DNA of 22,866 nucleotides from JBQCEE01 sp051960575 (GTDB lineage Bacteria; Actinomycetota; Actinomycetes; Mycobacteriales; Jatrophihabitantaceae). Below the pieces are notes generated by a model. That model had not been told where the DNA came from, did not search any database, and saw only the letters and a program-made list of their open reading frames with translations. Made by a program: the position numbers and the translations under genes. Positions 14,285-21,384 of this stretch are shown here, piece by piece. How positions within the stretch are numbered: the first letter of the stretch is position 1; every line of letters begins with the position of its first letter. The stretch lies in contig NZ_JBQCEE010000178.1 of assembly GCF_051960575.1 (NCBI RefSeq), positions 1-22,866 of the forward strand, read 5' to 3'.

Positions 14285-14688
14285 TGCGTCGCGTCCGGGC
14301 GGAGGACATTGAGGGCGGCGGCCAGCTTGGCGCGCGCCTCGGTCGCGACCGGCTCCAGATCGGCGTTCCCGGTGAACGACACCATGGTCGCCGGGTCGAG
14401 CGCCGCGACGATCGTGCGTCCGTCGCCGCCGTCACGCAGCGTCACGTTGCACGGCAGGAGCAGCCCGATGGACGCCTCGGCGCTGAGCGCGCGGTCGGCG
14501 AGGACGGGGTTGCACGCGCCCAGGATGAGCTGCGCCGGGACGTCCTTACCGAGCTTGGTCTTCAGGGTCGCGGCGACATCGATCTCGGTCAGGACGCCGA
14601 AGCCCTGCTCGGCGAGCGCGGCCTCGACCAGTCGGCGGGCGGTGGACAGGTCGGTGTCCAGCACGATGCTCATACCGGAATCGATCAC
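14281..14688 (-). CDS. DUF302 domain protein (copy 2)
   Basis: About 135 aa, paralogous to the DUF302 protein at 8813-9217: AEQGFGVLTEIDVAATLKTK, ILGACNPVLADRALSAEASI and LLPCNVTLRDGG line up closely, including the PCN cysteine. Start choice: AAGGAG (14700-14695) abuts an ATG at 14694 with no spacer but stands 6 nt from the GTG at 14688, so GTG 14688 is preferred; an ATG at 14673 is too far. The stop overlaps the DUF2892 start. It is third in the operon cstR copy 2-MMPL-DUF302-DUF2892. Confidence 0.85.
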   Translation of the reverse strand: MIDSGMSIVLDTDLSTARRLVEAALAEQGFGVLTEIDVAATLKTKLGKDVPAQLILGACNPVLADRALSAEASIGLLLPCNVTLRDGGDGRTIVAALDPATMVSFTGNADLEPVATEARAKLAAALNVLRPDATQ

Positions 14689-14710
14689 GGTCATCTCCTT
14701 CGTGATTGCG

Positions 14711-14806
14711 GGGTCAGTCGGTGGCGGGGTCAGTCGGTGGCGGTCAGTCGGTGGCGGGGTCAGTTGGCGGGTTCAGTTGGTGGCGGGGTCAGTCGGCGGT
14801 ATCAGT
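14711..14806. repeat. degenerate tandem repeat between MMPL and DUF302
   Basis: Seven imperfect units beginning CAGT (14715, 14731, 14745, 14761, 14774, 14790, 14803), most reading CAGTCGGTGGCGG or CAGTTGGTGGCGG, with spacing of 13, 14 or 16 bp. The array begins next to the DUF302 ribosome site and runs into the MMPL stop codon. It is G-rich on the plus strand and so C-rich in the mRNA. Confidence 0.85.
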
Positions 14807-17066
14807 GGTTGAAGCGGACGTCGGGCAGCAGGCGGGCCAGCCAGCGTGGCGCGTGCCAGGCGGCGTGTCCGGTCAGGCGCAGGACGACGGGTAGGACGAC
14901 GAGTCGGATGCACAGGGCGTCGAGGAAGACGGCGGCGGCGAGGATGATCCCCATCTCCTTTGGCGCGAGCGGGCCGGAGAGGGCGAAGGTGAGGAACACC
15001 GCGACCATCACCCCGGCTGCGGCGACGACGACGCGTCCGGACGTACGCAGCGCTTCCCGCATTGCGTGCTGTGGGTCGCCGGTGGCGTCGTAGTGTTCGC
15101 GGGCGGCGGAGAGCAGGAACAGGGTGTAGTCCATTGCGACGCCGGTGAGCATCGCGCCGAAGAACAGCGGTCCCCAGGCGTCGACGAAGCCCTGCGGCTG
15201 GAAGCTGAGCACGCCGGCCAGGTGGCCGTCCTGGAAGATCAGCCGCGCGACGCCGAACTCCGCCGCGATCGAGGCCAGGTTGGTGACCGTACCCACGAAG
15301 GCGACCAGTGGACTGCCGAGCGCGACGAGCAGCAGCACGAACCCCAGCGCGATCAGCAGCCCGAACACCAGCGGCGTGCGGTTCGACAGCGCCGTTTCCA
15401 GGTCGTGGTTCTCCGCCGCCGCGCCGCCGACCAGTGCGCCGCGGGGCAGCTCGTGGCGGATCCGGTCGATGGTGGCGCCGGTCGCGGCTGACGAGGCGTC
15501 CGTGGTGGGGATCGCCATGGTCATGGTCCAGCCGTTGTGCTGCCCGGCGGGCAGGGCGGCGGCGATGCCCGGGTCGGCCTTGAGGGCGTCTCGCGCGGTG
15601 GCGGCCTCGCCGGTGGGGGTGACGACCTGCAGCATGCCCGGTGCGCCGGGTCCGAACGCGTCGACGACCTGGGTGTAGCCGGCGCGGGCGGATTGGTCGG
15701 TGGGGATGATCGTGATCGACGGCATGCCGGTGCGCAGCCCGAGCACCGGTGCGGCCAGCACCGCGAGCGCGGCGATGACGAGCGTGCCTGCGGCCCACGG
15801 TCGGCGGTGCAGCAGCGCGCCCCAGTGATGCAGCAGCTTTTCCAGTCCGCGGCGGTGCCGCTCACCGCCCGCGGCGGCCGCGGCGGTGGCCTTTGCGGCG
15901 TGCCGGGCGTCGCGGCGGCCGGCGCCGGGCAGCCGCACGCGGCCGGCGTCGATTCTGGTGCCGAGTTTGCCGAGCACGGCCGGAAGCAACGTCAGCGTCG
16001 CAGCCAAGACGGCGACAACGGAGAGCATGATGCCCAGCGCCATTGACCGGAATGCCGGCGACGGGACGAGCAGGACCGTGGACAGCGACACCAGGACGGT
16101 GATGCCGGAGAACGCGACGGCCTTGCCCGCGGTCGCCATGGTCTCGGCGACCGCATCGATCGAGGCCTGCCGGTCGCCGCGCTGCGCGCCGCGTTTGGCG
16201 AGAGCGGCCCGGAAGCGGACGACGAGGAACAGCGCGTAGTCGATGCCCAGGGCGAGGGCGAACATCATCGCGAAGTTCAGCGCCCACACGCTGACCGGGG
16301 CGATGTGGGTGGCGATGACGAGCGCCCCGGCCGCGGTGAGCAGTCCGATCATCGTGAGCATCAACGGCAGGCCCGCGGCGACCAGACTGCCGAAGGCGAT
16401 GACGAGCACGACCATCGTGACCGGCCAGGACAGCACTTCGGACTTGATCATCGCCGCGTGGTTGACCTTATTGAAGTCCGACCACAGCGCGCTGTCTCCG
16501 GTCAGATTGACCGACACCGTCGAGGTGGCAAGCCCGCTCATGGGCGCGGTCAGGGCGTCCGCGGCGCGCACCATCGCGTTCGCGTCCGCGGCTGCTCCGG
16601 CCTGGACGATGGCCGTGTGGCCATCTCGGGACAGGGACGTGCCCGGCTGCGGCGGGACGACGACCGAGACGCGAGGATCGGCCTTGAGCAGCGCTTCGAC
16701 CTTGGCGACGACGTGCTGGGCCGCGGGATCCTTGGCGATTGGTGATGCGCCGTCGTGGACGACCACCTGCAGGGCTGTGGCGCTGAGGCCGTGGAAGTTC
16801 TGGGCGATGACCGCCCGGGCCGCGACCGACTGGCTGCCGGAGTCCTGCCATCCGGCGCCGGACAGCGCCGACTCGACCTTGGGCGCGAACGCACCGAACA
16901 CGGCCAAGACCAGCAGCCACAACACGAGCACGGCACGGAGATGGCTGGCGGCCCAGGCGCCCAGGCGGCCCAGGCCGGTGCGCTGCTCGTTACCGGTGTC
17001 GTGGCCGGGCGGGGCGGACGGTGAGGTGGCGGGCCGATCGCCGGAGCGGTGGTCGGTCGTGGTCAC
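14802..17066 (-). CDS. MMPL-family RND transporter
   Basis: 754 aa with the MMPL/RND layout: an N-terminal TM helix (LRAVLVLWLLVLAVFGAFAP), a periplasmic domain, a block of helices with ALALGIDYALFLVVRFRAAL (the proton-relay GxDYxxxxxxR motif), a central cytosolic linker rich in Arg/Ala, and a repeated second half with GVAMDYTLFLLSAAREHYDA. Such proteins export lipids, siderophores or other hydrophobic compounds. The GTG at 17066 is preferred because GGAG lies 8 nt upstream; a GTG at 17105 has no ribosome site. It follows the cstR-like gene by 76 bp. The cargo is unknown; placement suggests a compound linked to sulfur stress. Confidence 0.9.
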   Translation of the reverse strand: MTTTDHRSGDRPATSPSAPPGHDTGNEQRTGLGRLGAWAASHLRAVLVLWLLVLAVFGAFAPKVESALSGAGWQDSGSQSVAARAVIAQNFHGLSATALQVVVHDGASPIAKDPAAQHVVAKVEALLKADPRVSVVVPPQPGTSLSRDGHTAIVQAGAAADANAMVRAADALTAPMSGLATSTVSVNLTGDSALWSDFNKVNHAAMIKSEVLSWPVTMVVLVIAFGSLVAAGLPLMLTMIGLLTAAGALVIATHIAPVSVWALNFAMMFALALGIDYALFLVVRFRAALAKRGAQRGDRQASIDAVAETMATAGKAVAFSGITVLVSLSTVLLVPSPAFRSMALGIMLSVVAVLAATLTLLPAVLGKLGTRIDAGRVRLPGAGRRDARHAAKATAAAAAGGERHRRGLEKLLHHWGALLHRRPWAAGTLVIAALAVLAAPVLGLRTGMPSITIIPTDQSARAGYTQVVDAFGPGAPGMLQVVTPTGEAATARDALKADPGIAAALPAGQHNGWTMTMAIPTTDASSAATGATIDRIRHELPRGALVGGAAAENHDLETALSNRTPLVFGLLIALGFVLLLVALGSPLVAFVGTVTNLASIAAEFGVARLIFQDGHLAGVLSFQPQGFVDAWGPLFFGAMLTGVAMDYTLFLLSAAREHYDATGDPQHAMREALRTSGRVVVAAAGVMVAVFLTFALSGPLAPKEMGIILAAAVFLDALCIRLVVLPVVLRLTGHAAWHAPRWLARLLPDVRFNH

Positions 17067-17142
17067 AGCAGGGCTCCTGTATGGGGTACGGGGCAGGGTA
17101 TGCACAGATCGCGGCTCGAGACATAGAGCGACAACGAGTAGG

Positions 17143-17412
17143 TCACGCCAGGGTGAGGAAGAGCTTCTCCATCTGTTCCGGACTCATCGGCTCGGCCTGG
17201 CCCGCGGCGGCGCTGGACATGCACTGCCGCATCCCGGCCGACAGCAACTTGAACCCGGTGCGGTCCAGCGCCCGGCTCGCGGCAGCGAGCTGGGTGACCA
17301 CCTCGGCGCAGTCACGCTGCTCCTCGAGCATGCGGATGATGCCGCCGATCTGTCCTTCAATGCGGCGCAGCCGCTTGACCACGTCGTCGGTCGCTTCGCT
17401 CTCGATCACCAT
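17143..17412 (-). CDS. cstR: CstR-like persulfide-sensing repressor (CsoR/RcnR family), copy 2
   Basis: 89 aa, paralogue of the regulator at 9217-9480: RLRRIEGQIGGIIRMLEEQR, DCAEVVTQLAAASRALDRTG, then MRQC. C35 and C64 are kept and position 60 is Gly, so it lacks the CsoR copper His and fits CstR-type persulfide sensing. The ATG at 17412 has no ribosome site but lies 7 nt after a TATACT box (17425-17420), as in a leaderless mRNA. An operator palindrome sits just upstream of that -10. It heads the operon with MMPL, DUF302 and DUF2892 and is almost surely autoregulated. Confidence 0.87.
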   Translation of the reverse strand: MVIESEATDDVVKRLRRIEGQIGGIIRMLEEQRDCAEVVTQLAAASRALDRTGFKLLSAGMRQCMSSAAAGQAEPMSPEQMEKLFLTLA

Positions 17413-17444
17413 GCGTCAGAGTATACGGATACCCCTGGGGGTAA
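17413..17444 (-). promoter_or_regulatory. leaderless promoter and CstR-type operator of the second operon
   Basis: Read on the minus strand: palindrome TTACCCCCAGGGGTAT (17444-17429), 3 nt, TATACT (-10, 17425-17420), 7 nt, ATG at 17412. The operator occupies the -35/-10 spacer, so a bound repressor would exclude RNA polymerase. The -10 to ATG distance places the transcription start at the A of ATG. Confidence 0.75.
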
Positions 17445-17463
17445 CCGAGCCCCGCGGTCCGGT

Positions 17464-17496
17464 TATACTCGAACTCACAGATACCCCCCGGGGTAC
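17464..17496 (+). promoter_or_regulatory. divergent promoter with CstR-type operator (plus direction)
   Basis: TATACT at 17464-17469 is followed by the palindrome ATACCCCCCGGGGTAC at 17481-17496, which would cover the expected start site, then GAGAGG at 17501-17506 and ATG codons at 17507 and 17511. The layout is that of a regulated gene, but the reading frames downstream are short or unrecognised. Confidence 0.6.
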
Positions 17497-17506
17497 CAGA
17501 GAGAGG

Positions 17507-17733
17507 ATGGATGGGTCCCCCCTTCCGCGCCCGCCCATGTCGCGCATCGGCATGGCGGCCCGAGGGGGCACGCTGATCATCGGCGTCAGCCGGCCCGGGT
17601 ACGGCGAGGTCGCGTCCGACAGTTGGAAAGCCGGCCATACTGGTAGGAGTCGACGTGCCTCGGCGCTCGGGTGTGCGTCGACTGCCACCCGCTCGGCGCC
17701 CGGCGTGATTCGGGTCAGGTCGTGGCGGTTCAG
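17507..17733 (+). pseudogene. unrecognised CstR-promoted frame with universal-stress-protein-like remnant
   Basis: Downstream of the plus-facing promoter, the frame from ATG 17507 reads MDGSPLPRPPMSRIGMAARG, then GTLIIGVSRPGYGEVASDSW, which I do not recognise. From about 17628 another frame reads KPAILVGVD, and small frame changes extend it as SALGC(V)DWATRSAPG, resembling the N-terminus of universal stress proteins (xxILVGVDGSxSALxAVxWA). The frame from ATG 17511 stops after 21 codons. The stretch therefore looks like a decayed gene, possibly once the rightward target of the operator. Low certainty: the likeness covers only about 25 residues. Confidence 0.3.
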
Positions 17734-18108
17734 TCACGGCCAGATTGCTTGCGCGACAGCGGAGCCCAAGAAGACCGCGCCCACTCCAGCGGCGATGCTG
17801 GCGGCGATGTTGGCGACGGCGAAGAAGCGCGCGCCCTGCTCGGCCAGCCGGAACGATTCGAAGGAGAAGGTCGAGTAGGTGCTCAACGCGCCGCAGAAGC
17901 CGGTGCCGATCAGGGCCTGTGTGCTGGCGCCGGCTGCTCCGGTCAGCGCCGCTCCGGTGATCGCGCCGAGCACGAGGCACGCGAGCACGTTGGCGGTGAA
18001 CGTGCCCCACGGGAAAGCGGTGTCGTGGCGCGTCTGGACCGCCTTGTCGGTCAGGTAGCGCGCCGGTGCCCCGATCGCGGCTCCGACGATCACCAAGATC
18101 AGCGTCAT
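17734..18108 (-). CDS. crcB: CrcB/Fluc fluoride channel subunit, copy 2
   Basis: 124 aa with four TM helices. CrcB/Fluc proteins form dual-topology dimers that let toxic fluoride leave the cell. The family motif is clear, GTGFCGALSTYSTFSFESFR (residues 68-87), as is an N-terminal GAAIGAPARYLTDKA and PWGTFTANVLAC with the conserved Asn. The ATG at 18108 overlaps the stop of the first crcB (ATGA), so this start is preferred over the ATG at 18120. Paired crcB genes in one transcript usually encode inverted partners of a heterodimer. Confidence 0.93.
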   Translation of the reverse strand: MTLILVIVGAAIGAPARYLTDKAVQTRHDTAFPWGTFTANVLACLVLGAITGAALTGAAGASTQALIGTGFCGALSTYSTFSFESFRLAEQGARFFAVANIAASIAAGVGAVFLGSAVAQAIWP

Positions 18109-18611
18109 CGCCGAACCCATGACGCGATGGTCCGTGTCCCCCGCACGGCCACGGTCACCGCGACCAGCGCCGCGGTCACGGTCGCGGCGAGGTAGGCCAG
18201 GGCTGTTCCGGGGTGCCGGTCCTCGATGAGCCGTTGCGCGTCGACGGCGTAGGTCGAGAAGGTGGTGAAGCCGCCCAGCACACCGGTGCCCAGCAACGGG
18301 CGGATGAGCCGGTGTGGGCTGAACACCTCGGAGACCAGCACCAGCAGGACACCGATCAGGAAGCATCCGACCACATTGACGGCGAACGTCGTCCACGGAA
18401 AGGTCCCCGCCGCGGTGGGCCAGCAGCGGCCCGCCGCGTAACGGGCGAGCGCGCCGAGCGCACCGCCGGTCGCGACGACCAGCAGCACCGGCCCTTCGCC
18501 GCCACGCCACCGCGAACCGCCCCGGCTGCGGGAGCGGTCCAGGTCGGACGCCGAGACGTCAGGATCGATCGGTTCCGCGGTGCGCCCGGGAACGTCAGCC
18601 ACTGTGTGCAC
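18105..18611 (-). CDS. crcB: CrcB/Fluc fluoride channel subunit, copy 1
   Basis: 168 aa from the outermost GTG. Motifs: GGALGALARYAAGRCWP, FPWTTFAVNVVGCFLIGVLL, GTGVLGGFTTFSTYAVDAQR, the Fluc signature with the FTTFST polar track. The first ~40 residues (TAEPIDPDVSASDLDRSRSR and onward) are hydrophilic and longer than in most CrcBs, so a later start is possible, though no good ribosome site is seen downstream. It partners the overlapping second crcB gene. A structured leader precedes it. Confidence 0.9.
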   Translation of the reverse strand: MHTVADVPGRTAEPIDPDVSASDLDRSRSRGGSRWRGGEGPVLLVVATGGALGALARYAAGRCWPTAAGTFPWTTFAVNVVGCFLIGVLLVLVSEVFSPHRLIRPLLGTGVLGGFTTFSTYAVDAQRLIEDRHPGTALAYLAATVTAALVAVTVAVRGTRTIASWVRR

Positions 18612-18623
18612 CCACTTGGTCCA

Positions 18624-18672
18624 TCCCTACCTGGAACAGGGCACACGCCGGTGCCACGACATCAGGTAGGGA
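18624..18672 (-). promoter_or_regulatory. structured leader upstream of crcB (possible fluoride-responsive element)
   Basis: Perfect 10-bp inverted arms, TCCCTACCTG (18624-18633) and CAGGTAGGGA (18663-18672), enclose a second stem GGCAC/GTGCC (18640-18644, 18651-18655) with a 6-nt loop. It ends 12 nt before the crcB GTG. Further upstream the minus strand has GGTGGTGGGGCTCACC and CCGAACCGCC, loosely like the 5' half of crcB-motif fluoride riboswitches, but the invariant GAUG in that half and its pseudoknot partner are not seen, so I do not call a riboswitch. Confidence 0.4.
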
Positions 18673-18843
18673 CTGTTGGCCACGTGGTGGCGGTTCGGGT
18701 CCGGTGAGCCCCACCACCGGTAGGACGACTTTATCAATTCACTGCTCACTGACCCTCTCACCAGCGGCTCCGCTGAGAATCCCCGACGCGCGGGCCAGGC
18801 GCAATGACCGGGCAGGAAACCCGGACGGGATGGCGGTGGCCGG

Positions 18844-19329
18844 TCACATGGCTTCTTTGATGCCGCGGTTGATGAGCCAGACGTTGGCCGGCCAGGCGGA
18901 GGCGAAGCCGATGATCATGCCGAGCTGCATGAGGAACCAGTAGACCGGGGAGTTGGGCATCAGGTGGTGCGGCGCCGGGTAGAACACGAATGCCATGAGG
19001 GCCATCCAGCCGAACAGGCCGATCTCGAACGCGGTCAGGGAGAGGATGTCGGCCTTGGCGGCGGCTTTGAGTCCGTCACGGACGCCGAGCCCGCGCATCG
19101 GCGCGATGGCGAAGTACTGGAATAGCAGGCCGAGGGCGACGGCGAGAACGTAGTCGCCGGCGTATTCGAACGGCAGCGCGGTCCCGGCGACGGTGACGGC
19201 GAGACCGAACACCGCGAACTCTGCAACAATGTCGCCGAGTGTGCAGCCCGCCCCGCAGTGACTCACGCCGACGGCGATGGTGGCCCACCGCGGCTTGTCC
19301 GGCGGCTTGTCAAGCCCCTGCTCGGTCAA
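18844..19329 (-). CDS. DUF4396 protein, C-terminal part (separate ORF)
   Basis: 161 aa, four hydrophobic segments, with the DUF4396 hallmark AVGVSHCGAGCTLGDIVAEF (H24, C25, C29), then FAIAPMRGLGVRDGLKAAAK and YPAPHHLMPNSPVYWFLMQL. DUF4396 proteins are membrane proteins, probably metal-related, of unknown activity. The likely start is TTG at 19329, overlapping the stop of the upstream ORF (TTGA); no ribosome site is visible. In other actinobacteria this region is joined to an N-terminal part like that encoded by 19326-19538, so the gene appears split. Confidence 0.8.
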   Translation of the reverse strand: MTEQGLDKPPDKPRWATIAVGVSHCGAGCTLGDIVAEFAVFGLAVTVAGTALPFEYAGDYVLAVALGLLFQYFAIAPMRGLGVRDGLKAAAKADILSLTAFEIGLFGWMALMAFVFYPAPHHLMPNSPVYWFLMQLGMIIGFASAWPANVWLINRGIKEAM

Positions 19330-19538
19330 CCACGGGGGCTGGTGGGGCGGCCGTAGCGGCGGTACGTCCAGACCGCGGCCGGGCCGAAGTACAGGGCAGT
19401 GACCGGCCAGACCGCTTCCATGACCGGCATCTTCTGCCGGTAGCCGCGGGTGTAGATGTCAGCCAGGATCCAGGCGGCGCTGGCGAACGCGACACCGAGC
19501 GCGACCCAGGCGAGGACGGTCAGCCAGGTCGCGGGCAT
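19326..19538 (-). CDS. DUF4396-like N-terminal part (separate ORF)
   Basis: 70 aa: two TM segments (WLTVLAWVALGVAFASAAWI and AVWPVTALYFGPAAVWTYRR) around IYTRGYRQKMPVM. YRQxMxxMxxVWPxTALYxGP is the usual start of full-length DUF4396 proteins. The ATG at 19538 overlaps the ArsR stop by one base (TGATG). It stops with TGA just where the HCGAGC-bearing ORF begins in another frame. It is either a genuine two-subunit version or a frameshift product. Confidence 0.72.
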   Translation of the reverse strand: MPATWLTVLAWVALGVAFASAAWILADIYTRGYRQKMPVMEAVWPVTALYFGPAAVWTYRRYGRPTSPRG

Positions 19539-19918
19539 CAGTCCTCGTCGACCGGGGCGGTGCGGGTGATGGCGACCAGCTGGCGCAGGCAGTGATCGCG
19601 CAGTGGTTCCGGGAAGTCAGGGGCGAGGCGGTTGTAGACGACGCGCCCTTGCTTGCGCGCGAGGACGAGGCCGGCGGTGCGCAGCAACCGCAGCGCGTAG
19701 GTGACGGAGTCCTCGCTGACCTCGAGGGCGAGGGCGAGGTCACCGACGCACAGTTCCTCGGCGACGTCGAGGGCGTAGATGAGCCGGATGCGGACGGGGT
19801 CGGCCATCAGCGACAGCAGGCTCGTCAGCCGAGCCGCGTCCTCGGCGGACGGTAGCCGCGACCGGGCGTGCGCGACGCGTTCGGCGTCGATCGGGTGGGC
19901 GTGGTCGGTCGGACTCAA
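19538..19918 (-). CDS. ArsR/SmtB-family metal-responsive repressor
   Basis: 126-aa winged-helix repressor: LLSLMADPVRIRLIYALDVA, then EELCVGDLALALEVSEDSVT with the recognition helix, then YALRLLRTAGLVLARKQGRV and VYNRL wing. The classical ELCVCDL metal site has lost its second Cys (CVG: C57, G59); C110 is the other Cys, so the sensing site differs from CadC/ArsR types. A TTG start at 19918 overlaps the permease stop (TTGA) and has GGAG 6 nt upstream. It likely binds the palindromes in the 21367-21477 promoter. Effector unknown. Confidence 0.88.
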   Translation of the reverse strand: MSPTDHAHPIDAERVAHARSRLPSAEDAARLTSLLSLMADPVRIRLIYALDVAEELCVGDLALALEVSEDSVTYALRLLRTAGLVLARKQGRVVYNRLAPDFPEPLRDHCLRQLVAITRTAPVDED

Positions 19919-21366
19919 CGGGGGCTCCGTTCGGCGGCGTAGCGGTCGGGGTCGGCGAGGAACGCCTCGCGGCAGCCCGGCCCGCAGAAGTAGACGCTCT
20001 GCCCGGCGTGCTCAGTGGTGACGGTGGCCGTGGCCGGGTCGACGTCCATCCCGCACACCGGATCGGTCGCCAGTCCCGCGCCTGCAGGCGGCTGGTCGGT
20101 CACGGTGTCGGTGGCGGCGCCGCGGTCGTAGCGTTCGGCGCAGTGGTCGGAGCAGAAGTACACCGGCCCGTCCGCGCTCGACCGTTGGGCGGGGGCGTTG
20201 TCGATCTCGATCTGCATCCCGCACATCGGGTCTTTCGCGAAGCGGCTGCCGGTGGTGTCGCGGTGCCGGTAGAGCCAGTAGACGAGCGCGAACCCGGCCA
20301 GCGCGATCAGGTTGAGGATGGTGGTGTAGTTCCACTGGAAGCCGGTGTGCACGATCATCGTCGGCCGCGAGGGCGCCGGGATGCGCACTGCGCGGAACAG
20401 GTACTCGGTGATCAGCCCGCCGAGGCTCATCACGGCCCAGAGCACGCCGAGCAGCCGCAGCGTGATGGCGGTGCCGTAGTACTTGCGGTAGATCGACAGC
20501 AGCGGCAGCGTGATCAGGTCGGCGAACACGAAGGACACGACGCCGCCGAAGCTGATCCCGCCCTGCCACAGCGCCGCCGCGAGCGGGACGTTGCCGACCG
20601 AGCAGACGAAGCTGATGATCGCGAGGAACGGGCCCAGCACCACGTTCTCCAGGGACGACCAGAACCCGTGTCCGGTCAGGAAGATCGAGCGCCAGAACCC
20701 GGTCGGGACCAGAGCGGCGAGGTAGCCGGCGATGACGAACCCGATGACGAGCTCCTTGCGCAGCATCGTGAGGTCGCTGATCGTGTAGCCGGCGGCGTCG
20801 CCCCACCCGCGGCGGGAACGCAGCCGGCGGCGCAGCGGCTCGTCCGCGCCAGCTACCTCATCATCCTCGGCGCCGTGGTCGTGATCGGGCTCCGCGGTGC
20901 CCGCGTTGCCGGCGTTGAGACGCTGGCGCGCGTCGTCGAGCCATCTCGCCGGGATCACTCGCGGCAACACCAACCCGATGAGCACGATCATGATCGCGCC
21001 GCCGACGAACTCGGCCAGCGCGAACTGCCAGCCGATCAGCAGCCACAACACGATCCCGAGTTCCACGACCAGGTTGGTGGAGGCGACCATGAACACCACC
21101 GACGCGGTGAAGTCCGCACCACGGGCGAACAGACTCTTTGCCAGCGCCGAGGACGCGTAGGAGCACGAGGAGCTGATCACCCCGAAGAACGACGCCCGGC
21201 CCAACTCCCGCGGCCGGTGCGCCCCCAGCGCCTCGCGCATCTCGGTGCGCGACACGAACGCCTGCACCGCCCCGGACAGCACGAACCCGAGCACCAGCGC
21301 CCACAGCGTCTCCCAGAACATGAAGAACGCCTCGTCCAGCCCGTGCCAGACACCGTGAAAGAACAT
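19915..21366 (-). CDS. ArsP/DUF318-type permease fused to two YHS domains
   Basis: 483 aa. Residues ~1-365 form a UPF0718/DUF318 permease with eight or so TM helices; SSSCSYASSALAKSLF (65-80) and CSVGNVPLAAALW (255-267) are the paired Cys-bearing motifs of this family, which includes the organoarsenical exporter ArsP. The cytosolic linker contains a His/acid-rich DHDHGAEDDE (161-170). Two YHS metal-binding domains follow: DPMCGM with YFCSDHC (C382, C405, C409) and DPVCGM with YFCGPGC (C438, C461, C465). ATG 21366 has GGAGG 6 nt upstream. It heads an operon with ArsR and DUF4396. The metals handled are unknown; export of a soft metal or metalloid is inferred. Confidence 0.88.
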   Translation of the reverse strand: MFFHGVWHGLDEAFFMFWETLWALVLGFVLSGAVQAFVSRTEMREALGAHRPRELGRASFFGVISSSCSYASSALAKSLFARGADFTASVVFMVASTNLVVELGIVLWLLIGWQFALAEFVGGAIMIVLIGLVLPRVIPARWLDDARQRLNAGNAGTAEPDHDHGAEDDEVAGADEPLRRRLRSRRGWGDAAGYTISDLTMLRKELVIGFVIAGYLAALVPTGFWRSIFLTGHGFWSSLENVVLGPFLAIISFVCSVGNVPLAAALWQGGISFGGVVSFVFADLITLPLLSIYRKYYGTAITLRLLGVLWAVMSLGGLITEYLFRAVRIPAPSRPTMIVHTGFQWNYTTILNLIALAGFALVYWLYRHRDTTGSRFAKDPMCGMQIEIDNAPAQRSSADGPVYFCSDHCAERYDRGAATDTVTDQPPAGAGLATDPVCGMDVDPATATVTTEHAGQSVYFCGPGCREAFLADPDRYAAERSPR

Positions 21367-21384
21367 CGCCGACCTCCAAGACGT

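Noticed and set aside
18673..18760. Fluoride riboswitch (crcB motif).
   Set aside because: The stem GGTG/CACC and a CTGATG are present, but the invariant GAUG after the first stem strand and the pseudoknot partner after CTGATG are missing, so only a structured leader is listed.
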